Source: Pleurocapsales cyanobacterium LEGE 10410
Lineage (GTDB): Bacteria > Cyanobacteriota > Cyanobacteriia > Cyanobacteriales > Xenococcaceae
Length of the DNA: 39,218 nucleotides
NCBI GenBank assembly: GCA_015207195.1
Contig: JADEXJ010000048.1
Coordinates: forward strand, 1-39,218
Reading direction: 5' to 3'
Notes under the pieces: model-generated
What the model was told of the DNA's origin: nothing
Seen by the model: the letters and a program-made list of their open reading frames with translations, nothing else
The model's database searches: none
Position numbers and translations under genes: made by a program
Part shown: positions 24,293 through 32,479 of the stretch, one piece after another
Layout: each line of letters begins with the position of its first letter
Numbering within the stretch: position 1 is the first letter of the stretch

Positions 24293-25947
24293 TATTCAAT
24301 GAAACATTAAATGGCAAAGACAAAATTTCTGCTAGCAGAAATGGTCAGCCAAATACCCTCAATACTGTTTCTGCCTCAGAAACAATACAGGGTTGGTTAA
24401 TCGACAAATTGGCAGAAATCTTAGAAATAGAGCCAAACCAAATTGACGTAGGGCAAGATTTTGAAGAATATGGCTTAGAATCAGCCGAAGCAATCAACTT
24501 ATCTGGCGATTTAGAAGAATATCTCGGTTGCCGTTTACCACCAACTTTGCTGTGGGATTATCAAAACATCGCAGATCTAGCTCAATATTTAGCAAACAGC
24601 AACCTATTTCAAAATAGAGCAAATGCTAATGATCTCGAACTTAGCTCTTCTGGAACCATTGCCGATTTATCCCAAGTCGCAGAGCCGTGGAACGATGGTT
24701 CTGACCTCGCTGGCATTGCCAAAGATCATCAATCAGAAATACCTTTAGAAAACTATAAGTTTAACGAATTTCCCGAATATAAAAAACTATTAGCCCAACA
24801 AGAGCAGGTCAAAAGCTTAGGTAATGGCAATCCATTTTTTGTCCCCCAAGAAACCATAGTAAACGATCGCACGACTATTAATGGGCGTGAGCTAATTAAC
24901 TTTGCAACCTACAATTACATTGGTATGTGTGGCGACCCTCAGGTGTCTCAAGCAGCCCAGGGTGCTACGGCTCATTATGGGACTTCTGCCTGTGCTAGTC
25001 GCTTGATTTCAGGGGAAAAACCGCTCCATCGAGAGCTAGAACAAGAACTCGCCGACTTTATTGGTGTAGAAGACAGCATCGTTCTAGTTGGGGGTCATGC
25101 TACCAACGTCACCACCATCGGTCATTTATTTGGCAAAAACGATTTAGTTATTTATGACTCTTTGAGTCACAACAGTATTCTTCAGGGATGTTTTCTCTCT
25201 GGAGCAAGTTTGGTTGCTTTTCCTCATAATGACATAGAAACCTTAGAAACAATTTTGAGCGATCGCCGTCATCGCTATCAACGAGTATTAATTGTGATTG
25301 AAGGGGTGTATAGCACTGATGGTGATATTGCCGATTTACCTAGTGTTATTAAGCTGAAGCAGCAATACAAAACATTCTTGATGGTGGATGAGGCTCATTC
25401 TATGGGAACAATCGGTAGAACTGGTCGGGGTATCAGTGAATATTACGATGTTGACCCTAATCATGTCGATCTATGGATGGGTACTTTGAGTAAGTCTTTT
25501 GCTAGCTGCGGAGGCTATATTGCTGGCTCTCATGCTTTGGTTGAATATCTCAAATATACCGCTCCTGGCTTCGTTTTTAGCGTTGGTATGTCGCCACCAA
25601 ATGCAGCAGCAGCTTTGGCTTCGGTTCGCGTTCTTAAAACAGAACCAGAAAGAGCCACTCGTTTACAGGCTAAAGCACAACTATTTTTAGAATTAGCACA
25701 GCAACACGGTTTAAATACAGGCATGAGTCAAGACTCACCAGTAATTCCCATTATTGTTGGCGACTCCCTCAAATCAATTCAGCTATCGCAAAATTTGTTT
25801 AAAAGAGGAATTAATGTTCCTTTCATGATCTATCCTTCTGTACCTCAAAATGGTGCGCGATTGCGATTTTTCATTACCTGTAATCATACGGATGAACAAA
25901 TCCATTCGACCGTAAAGATTTTGACTGAAGAAATAAACAAACTGTAG
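24286..25947 (+). CDS. Acyl-carrier-protein / alpha-oxoamine synthase fusion
   Basis: Residues 35-105 are a carrier protein: DFEEYGLESAEAINLSGDLE puts the phosphopantetheine-bearing serine at Ser66, followed by TLLWDYQNIADLAQYLA, as in polyketide/peptide synthetase carriers. Residues 190-550 are a PLP-dependent alpha-oxoamine synthase (relatives: BioF, KBL, serine palmitoyltransferase), with VDEAHSMGTIGRTGRGI and the Schiff-base Lys403 in GTLSKSFASCGGYIAGS. The enzyme should condense an amino acid with an acyl chain held on its own carrier, releasing CO2 to give an alpha-aminoketone. GGAG at 24276-24279 supports the ATG. No acyl-AMP ligase, ketosynthase or biotin gene is nearby, so how the carrier is loaded is open. 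Sphingoid-like lipid or secondary metabolite is possible. Confidence 0.88.
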   Translation: MTLFNETLNGKDKISASRNGQPNTLNTVSASETIQGWLIDKLAEILEIEPNQIDVGQDFEEYGLESAEAINLSGDLEEYLGCRLPPTLLWDYQNIADLAQYLANSNLFQNRANANDLELSSSGTIADLSQVAEPWNDGSDLAGIAKDHQSEIPLENYKFNEFPEYKKLLAQQEQVKSLGNGNPFFVPQETIVNDRTTINGRELINFATYNYIGMCGDPQVSQAAQGATAHYGTSACASRLISGEKPLHRELEQELADFIGVEDSIVLVGGHATNVTTIGHLFGKNDLVIYDSLSHNSILQGCFLSGASLVAFPHNDIETLETILSDRRHRYQRVLIVIEGVYSTDGDIADLPSVIKLKQQYKTFLMVDEAHSMGTIGRTGRGISEYYDVDPNHVDLWMGTLSKSFASCGGYIAGSHALVEYLKYTAPGFVFSVGMSPPNAAAALASVRVLKTEPERATRLQAKAQLFLELAQQHGLNTGMSQDSPVIPIIVGDSLKSIQLSQNLFKRGINVPFMIYPSVPQNGARLRFFITCNHTDEQIHSTVKILTEEINKL

Positions 25948-25980
25948 CCTTAACTGAAACTGAACTGTAATTTTAGAGCG

Positions 25981-26012
25981 CAGGAATAGTGAATACTATT
26001 CCTGTCTTTTTG
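25981..26012 (+). terminator. Rho-independent terminator of the ACP-oxoamine synthase gene
   Basis: CAGGAATAGT-GAAT-ACTATTCCTG is a perfect 10-base stem with a 4-base loop, followed by TCTTTTTGT. It begins 34 bases past the stop codon. Confidence 0.9.
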
Positions 26013-26440
26013 TCTAATTTATTTAAAATAACTGGATTGCCATTTTTCAAACATCCTCTCAAATCTATAGCATTTATCACTTAAATTGGTTAAGTTTGAC
26101 AACCGTATCTTTTATTGATAGTTAATTTTCTGTGGTTTATTAGGTAAACACAAACCAAGTAAAAGAATGTATTTTGTCAATTTGATCGAGACTATAATTA
26201 GCTATTACTAACTAGCGAATATTTTTGTTTTTAAGAAAACACATTTTTAACTTAAAATAAGCAGTTTATTATAATAGTACTTACTAAAATATTTCAATAC
26301 TAAATGCGTATTTGCCCGTAGAAAAAAAAACATAAGTAAAGTTTTTCCGTAAAACAACTATGGTGTAGTTTTTTTTCTCAACAGAAAATGAGATTTAGAT
26401 TCACATAAATAGATTGTCCATACAGAAAAACTTTATTTTT
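26013..26440. other. AT-rich leader region upstream of sigF
   Basis: About 430 bases of very AT-rich sequence without a coding frame separate the terminator from the sigF start. Runs of A and T (26319-26329, 26371-26378) are present. It must hold the sigF promoter; I could not fix its elements. Confidence 0.4.
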
Positions 26441-27208
26441 ATGGCCACCCAAACCCTTAGCTATCGTTGCATGGAATTCCTTCAGAATTATCATCGCAAT
26501 CCATCTTTAGAATTACGTAATAAATTAGTTGAATTAAATGTAGGTTTAGTCAGGAAAGTAGCTCATCAAATTTGCCGTAAATGCGCCGAACCTTATGAAG
26601 ATTTAGAGCAAATAGGTTATCTTGGTTTGATTAGAGCAATCGAACGTTTCGATCCCCATCAAGGTTCGGCATTTAGTTCTTTTGCTATTCCTTATATTCG
26701 TGGTGAAATGCTGCATTATCTAAGAGATAAAGGTAGCATGATGCGGATTCCTCGTAGATGGCAAGAACTTTATACCAAAGGCAAAAAGTTACGCAAAGAT
26801 TTAGTCGAACAGCTTGGTCGTTTGCCTAAAGATACTGAATTGGCTGCTGGTTTGGGCATCCCTTTAGAAGAGTGGAGTGAATGCCAATTGGCTTTACAAA
26901 ATCGCTTACCAATTAGTTTAGATGCTGTCGTCAATAACTCAATGGATTCTTCTATTACCTTTGGTGATACTATTGCAGATCCTAACTATCATAATCAACG
27001 CAGATTAGAAGACGATAAACTACAACTACAAAGAGCGATGAGCCAGTTGGAAGATAAAACTAAAGCAGCAATTGAATGTGTATTTCTTTGGGATTTACCC
27101 CGCAAAGAGGCTGCCAAACATATAGGCATTAGCCCGATGACTGTTACCAGACATTTACACAAAGGGATAGAACAATTGTGCGCGATGCTCGAACCTCAAG
27201 CAGCATAA
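26441..27208 (+). CDS. sigF: Group 3 sigma factor SigF
   Basis: A 255-residue alternative sigma factor of the sporulation/general-stress (SigB/F/G) branch. Region 2 reads NVGLVRKVAHQICRKCAEPYEDLEQIGYLGLIRAIERFDPHQGSAFSSFAIPYIRGEMLHYLRD. Region 3 has RIPRRWQELYTKGKKL, and region 4 ends with WDLPRKEAAKHIGISPMTVTRHLHKGI. This sequence type is SigF of cyanobacteria, known to drive type IV pilus genes and motility and some stress genes. ATG 26441 (MATQTLSYRC) is chosen over an in-frame TTG at 26414. No anti-sigma factor or anti-anti-sigma gene is adjacent, in contrast to SigF loci in Gram-positive bacteria. Confidence 0.88.
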   Translation: MATQTLSYRCMEFLQNYHRNPSLELRNKLVELNVGLVRKVAHQICRKCAEPYEDLEQIGYLGLIRAIERFDPHQGSAFSSFAIPYIRGEMLHYLRDKGSMMRIPRRWQELYTKGKKLRKDLVEQLGRLPKDTELAAGLGIPLEEWSECQLALQNRLPISLDAVVNNSMDSSITFGDTIADPNYHNQRRLEDDKLQLQRAMSQLEDKTKAAIECVFLWDLPRKEAAKHIGISPMTVTRHLHKGIEQLCAMLEPQAA

Positions 27209-27255
27209 GTTTACAGCGGTTTGCATTTCCATCTAAGACAACTAAAATAGCGTCC

Positions 27256-27354
27256 CCTAAAGGACTCCTAAAGGATACACCTTCGGATATAGCTCCGCGT
27301 CCTAAAGGATACCGCTTCGCATATCGCGCAGATAAACACAGATAAACACAGATG
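27256..27354. repeat. Dispersed repeat: CCTAAAGGA units plus AGATAAACAC units
   Basis: CCTAAAGGA occurs at 27256, 27267 and 27301. The last two head imperfect 34-base units (…GGATACacCTTCGgATAT… and …GGATACcgCTTCGcATAT…). They run straight into 10-base units based on CAGATAAACA at about 27328-27354. The second motif recurs in reverse orientation at 39014-39038. This has the look of multi-copy intergenic repeats, not of a gene. Confidence 0.75.
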
Positions 27355-27436
27355 GATGAATCAGCTTTTCTACAAGTTGAATTGCGCTATGTATTAATTA
27401 GTTGGGAAAAAGGCTGTAAATAATAAAATTAAACTT

Positions 27437-27584
27437 TTTACAATCGGCTTTATTTAGTAAAATATATAGATATTAATCAATTATTGCTTACTTTCAACTT
27501 ACTTATGTGGGTACAGTATTTCCAAGTATGGTTTTAACTGTCTATCCAGCAAGCATCTAAATTTTAAGGTGCTTGCTTTTTATT
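27437..27584 (+). ncRNA. Candidate small RNA ending in a strong terminator
   Basis: A promoter-like pair, TTTACA (27437-27442) and TAAAAT (27458-27463, spacer 15, slightly short), precedes about 115 bases with no coding frame. That stretch ends in the terminator at 27548-27584. The nearest upstream forward gene, sigF, stops 340 bases before that terminator with a repeat element in between, so the terminator may serve its own short transcript. I do not recognise the RNA, and no known cyanobacterial sRNA motif is obvious. A long sigF 3' UTR is the alternative. Confidence 0.35.
27548..27584 (+). terminator. Rho-independent terminator
   Basis: AGCAAGCA (27548-27555) pairs with TGCTTGCT (27570-27577), extended by three more pairs including one wobble, with a T-rich tail (TTTTATT). 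The tail is on the forward strand. It also lies just beyond the stop of the reverse-strand amidase remnant. Confidence 0.8.
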
Positions 27585-27600
27585 AGGAAAGAAATATCTA

Positions 27601-27751
27601 CTAAATTGGGGGAGATTGAAATTCTACCACGAGAGCAATTCTTCGGGCGATCGCTCTTTTGCTCCAAATCTTGCCATCTCTTACCTGCAATTTGCACTCC
27701 TATTGGTAATCTACCATTACTTTTACTAGTTGCAACGAGGACAGCATTCAT
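27601..27751 (-). pseudogene. Frameshifted 3' remnant of an amidase gene
   Basis: Reverse-strand reading from 27751 gives MNAVLVATSKSNGRLPIGVQ then IAGKRWQDLE, which matches GLPIGMQIVGKRWREME near the end of the intact amidase next door. After RWQDLE the original frame loses similarity, but the next frame continues KRAIARRIALVVEFQSPPI and stops at 27603-27601. That matches the amidase end LLAIANEI...GDFQYPPL. So one small indel lies near codon 30, and everything upstream of the last ~50 codons is gone. It starts 35 bases after the stop of the intact gene, on the same strand: a decayed tandem paralogue. Confidence 0.8.
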
Positions 27752-27785
27752 AATATGGTAATTATTTATATTTAATCTATGTTGT

Positions 27786-29258
27786 TTATAAAGGTGGATA
27801 TTGAAAATCGCCAGCTATTTTATCAATCTCATTCGCGATCGCCAATAGTTCCATTTCTCGCCATCTTTTTCCCACGATTTGCATACCTATGGGTAATCCA
27901 CTTTCACTTAGTCCAATGGGAATTACGACTACAGGATGTCCTGTAAGATTAAATAGCATTGTGTAACCGCCATTGGCTAGAAAATAAGGAACTTTATGTT
28001 CTTTTATTTTAATGACTGAACCTTTAGAACGATGAGTAAATGCAGTTGTCATAGCAACAGGGCATAACCAAACATCACAATTTTCCAATGCTTTATCCAT
28101 CTGAGCAATAAAGCGATCGCGTTTAGTCAAAATTTCAAAATATCCTTTGAGAGTTGGATTTAACAGTGAAGGTAGAAATTGGCTTAAGTTACTTAAATCC
28201 CGTAGTTGTTTGTCTCCCTGAGTTGCTTCTCGAAACATAACGGGCAAAGCTTTTTTACTAGCATCAAAATCTGCTGGTTGAGAATAAACAAAATTTAATG
28301 CTGTTAGCTGATTACAAACTTGGAATGCTTCTTGTAAGTCAAACGGAGGAGATGCCCAGCATTCCATCTCCGCACATACTGGCTTGAGTTTATTAACTGC
28401 TAAATTAATTGCCTGTTCGATCTCTAAAGTTGGGGTTATCTTCTGCCAACTATCTGACCAAGCTATTCGTATATCTGATAAAGATTTTGCCTCAACCGTA
28501 TCCAAGGGAACAGGAGGAACATCTGGCTGCCGTGGATCTGAACCTACTATCAAAGATAAACATAATTGTAAATCCTCAATCGAACGGGCAAAAGAACCCA
28601 CTGTCATTAGCTGACGGATACATTTTGGCATTCCTGGTGCTTCGGGAATATGTCCTGCTGTGGAGATACGGCGATCTGTTGGTTTTAAGGTATAAACACC
28701 GCAAAAATGAGCGGGTTGACGACTCGATCCAGAGGCATCATTGCCCAAATCTAAAGCTGAAAACCCCGCAGCGATCGCTGCTGCACTGCCACCAGAACTA
28801 CCACCAGGAGTGTAATCTAAATTCCAGGGATTATTAACCCGTCCAAAAAGCTCATTAGTGCTTTGAAAATCGCTTGCCATTTCCGCCAGATTAGTCTTAC
28901 CTAAAACAATTACTCCTGACCGCCGTAGACGGGCGACAACTGTTGCATCTTGAGATGGAATGTAATTTTTTAGAGGCTTGTAACCTGCCGTAGTCAGTAA
29001 TCCTGCTGTTTTAAAAGTATCTTTTAAAGTAATCGGTACGCCGTGTAATGCTCCCCAGTTTTCTCCTTTGGCTAAAGCTTCATCCGCTTCCTCTGCTCTA
29101 GTTCTTGCTTTTTCTGTATCCAGAGTCGCGATCGCATTGATCTTTCCATTGTGTTTGTCTATCTGGTTTAAATAAGCATCCAACACTTCTACTGCGGAAA
29201 CTTTTTGGTCTCGAATCATCCGTGCGAGCTGACTCGCTGTAGCAAATACCAGATCCAT
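27786..29258 (-). CDS. Amidase signature family amidohydrolase
   Basis: A 490-residue amidase of the GatA/AS family, hydrolysing a C-N amide bond through a Ser-cis-Ser-Lys triad. The residues fall at the canonical positions: Lys79 (GVPITLKDTF), Ser154 (TPGGSSGGSAAA) and Ser178 (GNDASGSSRQPAHFCG). The usual D(I/T)GGSIR around the nucleophile is changed to NDASGSSR. GatB and GatC are not adjacent, and the C-terminal half differs from GatA, so a free-standing amidase is likelier than a tRNA amidotransferase subunit; substrate unknown. ATG 29258 is preferred to the TTG-started extension. A perfect 14-base inverted repeat touches this ATG, and a broken second copy lies downstream. Confidence 0.9.
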   Translation of the reverse strand: MDLVFATASQLARMIRDQKVSAVEVLDAYLNQIDKHNGKINAIATLDTEKARTRAEEADEALAKGENWGALHGVPITLKDTFKTAGLLTTAGYKPLKNYIPSQDATVVARLRRSGVIVLGKTNLAEMASDFQSTNELFGRVNNPWNLDYTPGGSSGGSAAAIAAGFSALDLGNDASGSSRQPAHFCGVYTLKPTDRRISTAGHIPEAPGMPKCIRQLMTVGSFARSIEDLQLCLSLIVGSDPRQPDVPPVPLDTVEAKSLSDIRIAWSDSWQKITPTLEIEQAINLAVNKLKPVCAEMECWASPPFDLQEAFQVCNQLTALNFVYSQPADFDASKKALPVMFREATQGDKQLRDLSNLSQFLPSLLNPTLKGYFEILTKRDRFIAQMDKALENCDVWLCPVAMTTAFTHRSKGSVIKIKEHKVPYFLANGGYTMLFNLTGHPVVVIPIGLSESGLPIGMQIVGKRWREMELLAIANEIDKIAGDFQYPPL

Positions 29259-29301
29259 TACTAGCAACCTAATCAAAATCAAAATGGTTAGGTTGCTAGT
29301 A
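29259..29301 (-). promoter_or_regulatory. Perfect 14-bp inverted repeat abutting the amidase start codon
   Basis: TACTAGCAACCTAA (29259-29272) and TTAGGTTGCTAGTA (29288-29301) are exact inverted repeats around a 15-base A/T-rich centre. The inner end of the repeat is the base directly before the ATG at 29258. In mRNA it would fold into a stable hairpin covering the ribosome entry site; in DNA it could be a dimeric repressor operator. No T-run follows, so it is not a terminator. Confidence 0.85.
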
Positions 29302-29385
29302 TGCTTGATGCTTTATTTGTAGCGATTGAACATATAAAAGCAAATTAAATTAACCGCAGTTGAGCATATAAAATAGAATAGTAAG

Positions 29386-29901
29386 CTAATCTTGACTACT
29401 GCCGTTTAATTGCTCTTTGAGGGCTGCTAGGGAAGACCAACGACTATCAACATAATTATCTTCTGAAGTCGCTTTAGTTGTCGCTCCTGGACAGTTCTGA
29501 CCACAAACTTTTCTTAAAGGTAGAGCCAAAGATAGCTGCTCGAAAAGCCAGGTTTCGGGATTGAAGTGTCCGTTGGGGGGCAGAGTTTCTGATAAGTCTT
29601 CTAAAGATACCTCTCTTTCTGTAGGGATGTCTTCAACTTTTTCGATTTCAGATTCGAGCCAGATTAATTCCGAAGTATCGATCGCCAGCCGATGATTGTA
29701 ATGCTGTAGACAGCGATCGCAAACTAAGGTGACAATTGTTTCTGCCTTGGCAGTAACTTCTAAAAAATTGCTCCCATGACGTATACTCATCTTGCCCTTG
29801 ACGGGAATTAGGGTATTTAGCCCCGCAACTGTATCATCAACTATAATTTCTGCTGTTCGCTGTGGTGCTTTAAGCAGATGGGGAATGTATATTGCTTCCA
29901 T
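29386..29901 (-). CDS. yceD: YceD/DUF177 family protein
   Basis: A 171-residue soluble protein of the YceD (DUF177) family, implicated in 23S rRNA accumulation and ribosome assembly. It contains CDRCLQHY near residues 61-68 and CGQNCPG near 133-139, the two cysteine pairs that many members use to bind metal, with the acidic ELIWLESE segment between. In many bacteria the gene precedes rpmF; here it follows khpB in the rpmH-rnpA-yidC group, 52 bases after its stop, as in other cyanobacteria. Confidence 0.85.
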   Translation of the reverse strand: MEAIYIPHLLKAPQRTAEIIVDDTVAGLNTLIPVKGKMSIRHGSNFLEVTAKAETIVTLVCDRCLQHYNHRLAIDTSELIWLESEIEKVEDIPTEREVSLEDLSETLPPNGHFNPETWLFEQLSLALPLRKVCGQNCPGATTKATSEDNYVDSRWSSLAALKEQLNGSSQD

Positions 29902-29953
29902 TATGTATTTACTTTTGATGCAATATGGCGACCTGTAGGTTTAGCGTAAAGAT

Positions 29954-30439
29954 TTATTGCAGTCGCACGATCAGTTTTCTATTTGGCTCTTGACCCCGAC
30001 TTTCGGTTGCCAAACCTTCAACATCTTGTAGCAAAGAATGCACTTGTTTACGTTCTGCGGAAGATAAGCCTGCTAGTTCTACTTCTTGTCCTGTCTCTTT
30101 TACTTTGGCGATCGCCTCTTGAGTCAAAGTTGCTAACTCTTGGTTGCGTTTAACTCTGTAGCCATCGAGTTCAACAATGAAAGAACTTTGCTCTTCTGGA
30201 TCTGCACTCAAATTAAGAATTGTGTTGGCGAGATACTGAATCGCATCAATACTCTCGCCTTTTACGCCAATTAGCTGTTGCTTCTGTTCTGGAGTAAAAT
30301 CACTACCGTCTATATTTAACCAGTTAGAGTTCAAGTCAGCAGCTACTGTCTCAAACCCTTCTGTACTAACTTCAGCAGCCAGATCCATTAAATCTAATAG
30401 CTGCTGTAACCATTCTTGTCCCAAGCTTAGATGATCCAC
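29954..30439 (-). CDS. khpB: KH/R3H RNA-binding protein (KhpB/Jag)
   Basis: A 161-residue single-stranded nucleic-acid binding protein. A KH domain with the GxxG-type loop IGVKGESIDAIQYL occupies about 57-70, and an R3H domain near the end has LSSAERKQVHSLLQ and the TES(R)GQEPNRKLIV strand. The N-terminal Jag-N domain seen in Firmicutes is absent, as is usual in cyanobacteria. It lies 15 bases downstream of yidC, a position conserved from Firmicutes to cyanobacteria, and probably links translation or mRNA control with membrane protein insertion. Confidence 0.9.
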   Translation of the reverse strand: MDHLSLGQEWLQQLLDLMDLAAEVSTEGFETVAADLNSNWLNIDGSDFTPEQKQQLIGVKGESIDAIQYLANTILNLSADPEEQSSFIVELDGYRVKRNQELATLTQEAIAKVKETGQEVELAGLSSAERKQVHSLLQDVEGLATESRGQEPNRKLIVRLQ

Positions 30440-30454
30440 AATAGTTGATGGTTA

Positions 30455-31609
30455 TTAACCTGAAGTTTTTTCTTTCTTCTTAGAACGCTTGCGCTCAAAA
30501 GGTAGAGCTTCTCTGGTCGAAGCAGCTTCTGCTTTTTCTTGTTCGTCGAGAATTTTTTGCAGATTATCTGGTAAAGGTTCTCGCATTAAAAACCACGTTT
30601 GAGCAGTTTGGAAGAAGTTAGCCACTACGATATACAACAATACACCAGCAGGGAGGGGAAAGAATAAAAACATTCCGCTGAAAAGTAAGGGAGTGATTTT
30701 ATTGATTGTCTGTTGCTGATCTGCACCAGCACTAGCGTTTTGCGCGCCACTCATCTGTTGGTTGACGTAAATACCGACACCAAACAGCAAGACCATTGCC
30801 AAGATGTCAAAGTTGATGTTGCCATTGTCATCCGTTACGCCAACTCGACCGAGCTTTTGGATAAATAAGAATCCTGTATTGGCTGCAATTCCAGGAACGG
30901 TAACCTGTACGGTAGCGTCTCCAGGTTCTAAGGCGGTAATCGTACCGTCTTCGTTGATTCTGATTCTTTCAGAGCCTTTTGTCACTTCCAAGGTAGGCTC
31001 AATATTGCTATTGGGATATTCGCTTAGCAGGGTGTTCAAAGATTTACCCTCAGGAGTCTGCAACTCTACCTTAGTAGTTTCTCCTACAGCTAACTTATCA
31101 CCGCCAGGTAACATGGCTGCGATCTTATCGTGTACCCCGTCTTCAATATAAATATTTTTGGGTTTGGTGGCAAAGGGCTGGGGTTGGATTCGCTCTATTT
31201 GCTCTCTAGGCAAAATTTGAACGTTGATATCGTAAGGAGTATTAGTAAACGGCGATCCTCTCAAAGTAGCAAAGAGGGCAAACAAGATCGGCATCTGCAA
31301 CAAAAGTGGTAAGCATCCTGCTAGGGGATTACCAAAATCCTGCATTAGCTTGGTTTGCTCTTCGCGCTGTTTTTCTGGGTCGTTTTTATATTTCTGCTTG
31401 ATCAGTTCTTGTCGCTCTTTCATTAGAGGTTGAACGATCTTCATCTTACGCATGTTGCGAATTTGTCCCGCACTAAGAGGAACAACCGCCAGGCGAATTA
31501 CAATCGTCAGAGCAATAATTGCAAAACCATAACTCGGCACAACCCCATAGAAAAAATCTAGGATTGGGAGCATAACGTTGTTTGAAAGGAAGCCGATACC
31601 AAAATCCAT
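30455..31609 (-). CDS. yidC: Membrane protein insertase YidC
   Basis: Oxa1/YidC/Alb3 insertase of 384 residues for plasma and thylakoid membrane proteins. The five-helix core is present: first helix near 25-45 with the groove arginine Arg39 ([10 protein letters not shown]), a basic cytoplasmic hairpin (50-90), [16 protein letters not shown] (98-113), then after a long insertion the helices near 266-285 and 316-345 ([13 protein letters not shown]). Residues 120-262 form an inserted exported or lumenal domain, whose part 205-240 ([21 protein letters not shown]) has the signature of a bacterial Ig-like Big2 fold. The tail is Lys-rich, suited to ribosome contact. Confidence 0.95.
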   Translation of the reverse strand: MDFGIGFLSNNVMLPILDFFYGVVPSYGFAIIALTIVIRLAVVPLSAGQIRNMRKMKIVQPLMKERQELIKQKYKNDPEKQREEQTKLMQDFGNPLAGCLPLLLQMPILFALFATLRGSPFTNTPYDINVQILPREQIERIQPQPFATKPKNIYIEDGVHDKIAAMLPGGDKLAVGETTKVELQTPEGKSLNTLLSEYPNSNIEPTLEVTKGSERIRINEDGTITALEPGDATVQVTVPGIAANTGFLFIQKLGRVGVTDDNGNINFDILAMVLLFGVGIYVNQQMSGAQNASAGADQQQTINKITPLLFSGMFLFFPLPAGVLLYIVVANFFQTAQTWFLMREPLPDNLQKILDEQEKAEAASTREALPFERKRSKKKEKTSG

Positions 31610-31708
31610 TTTTTAATCTGTCCAGCCTTTAGGGAATAATTTTAATTTTCAATTTAGTTTAGTCGATCGCCCATGGGGAAAACCGATCTAAACTTTAGTC
31701 TGAGAGAA

Positions 31709-32104
31709 CTAGTTGGCTCGAATTGCTTCGATGGGTCTACCTGTTTTTGCTGCTGCTTTCTCAGAAATATAGTCGTAAATTTCTCTAAATCGAGGAACTG
31801 CACGCATCTCTAAACGGCTTTTATCTCTTAGGGTAATTACTAAGTCTCCCCATAGACCAACCCCCCGAGGAACTTTTACTATCTTAATCACTTCAGAATA
31901 GATAATATCTGTTCTTTGTGTACCTCGCCAACCACCAATTACGCAAATACGACGATCGGTAATACGATAGCGCAACCATAAAGCCCTGACAATTGCGCCG
32001 ACGGTTAAAGGGATACAGATTACGGTAAATGCTAATAATATATTAAATATTAAATCCCCAACGTGAGGACCGCCTTCGTAATAAACTTCTTCTTTAATAC
32101 CCAT
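31709..32104 (-). CDS. PH-domain membrane protein of the rnpA-yidC operon
   Basis: A 131-residue protein with one long or two short membrane helices (about 17-43), then a bacterial PH-like domain: YRITDRRICVIGGWRGTQRTDIIYSEVIKI is the typical strand pattern, and VITLRDKSRLEMRAVPRF follows. It starts inside the end of rnpA (11-base overlap) and precedes yidC by 99 bases. This gene is a constant member of the cyanobacterial operon, so a role in protein insertion or membrane-lipid contact is plausible but unproven. Confidence 0.85.
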   Translation of the reverse strand: MGIKEEVYYEGGPHVGDLIFNILLAFTVICIPLTVGAIVRALWLRYRITDRRICVIGGWRGTQRTDIIYSEVIKIVKVPRGVGLWGDLVITLRDKSRLEMRAVPRFREIYDYISEKAAAKTGRPIEAIRAN

Positions 32105-32465
32105 TGATTATTTTTGCTTGTTTTAATAACTGTTCTAATTCTCGCAAAAAACGTTCATATTTGCATTCAATTGCTTGGGGCTTAACTACAATTACTATTT
32201 TCCAACCAGGGGAAATCTCTGGCAACTTGGTTCTGATTACACCTTTAAGCTGCCTTTTGATTAGGTTGCGGACTACCGCTTTCTTACTGACTTTCTTACT
32301 AATAGAGATCCCGAACTTAGTTTTTGGCGTAGAAACCGCATTAATTTGCTCCTCGCAAGCAAGGGCAATCAAGGTTAGATGAGGACTGTAACGACGGATG
32401 CCCTGTTCGTAGACAGCCCTATATTCTCGCCAATTTTTTAATCTATGGGCTTTTGGCAGTCCCAC
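32094..32465 (-). CDS. rnpA: Ribonuclease P protein component
   Basis: Basic 123-residue protein subunit of RNase P, which helps the catalytic RNA cut tRNA 5' leaders. It has the N-terminal phrase GLPKAHRLKNWREYRAVYEQG, the SKKVSKKAVVRNLIKRQLKGV block (the RNR-like signature that touches RNA), and the family length. The start is GTG 32465, 14 bases after the rpmH stop. The reading frame overlaps the next gene by 11 bases, showing translational coupling. Confidence 0.95.
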   Translation of the reverse strand: MGLPKAHRLKNWREYRAVYEQGIRRYSPHLTLIALACEEQINAVSTPKTKFGISISKKVSKKAVVRNLIKRQLKGVIRTKLPEISPGWKIVIVVKPQAIECKYERFLRELEQLLKQAKIINGY

Positions 32466-32479
32466 CTTAACTAATCAAA

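Noticed and set aside
28409-28837. Forward ORF of 142 residues antisense to the amidase
   Set aside because: Overlaps the catalytic region of a well-supported amidase; composition follows from the opposite strand.
27786-29258. Calling the amidase GatA (tRNA amidotransferase subunit)
   Set aside because: Triad positions match GatA, but GatB/GatC are absent here, the nucleophile context is NDASGSSR instead of D(T/I)GGSIR, and a second decayed copy exists, all of which fit a free amidase better.
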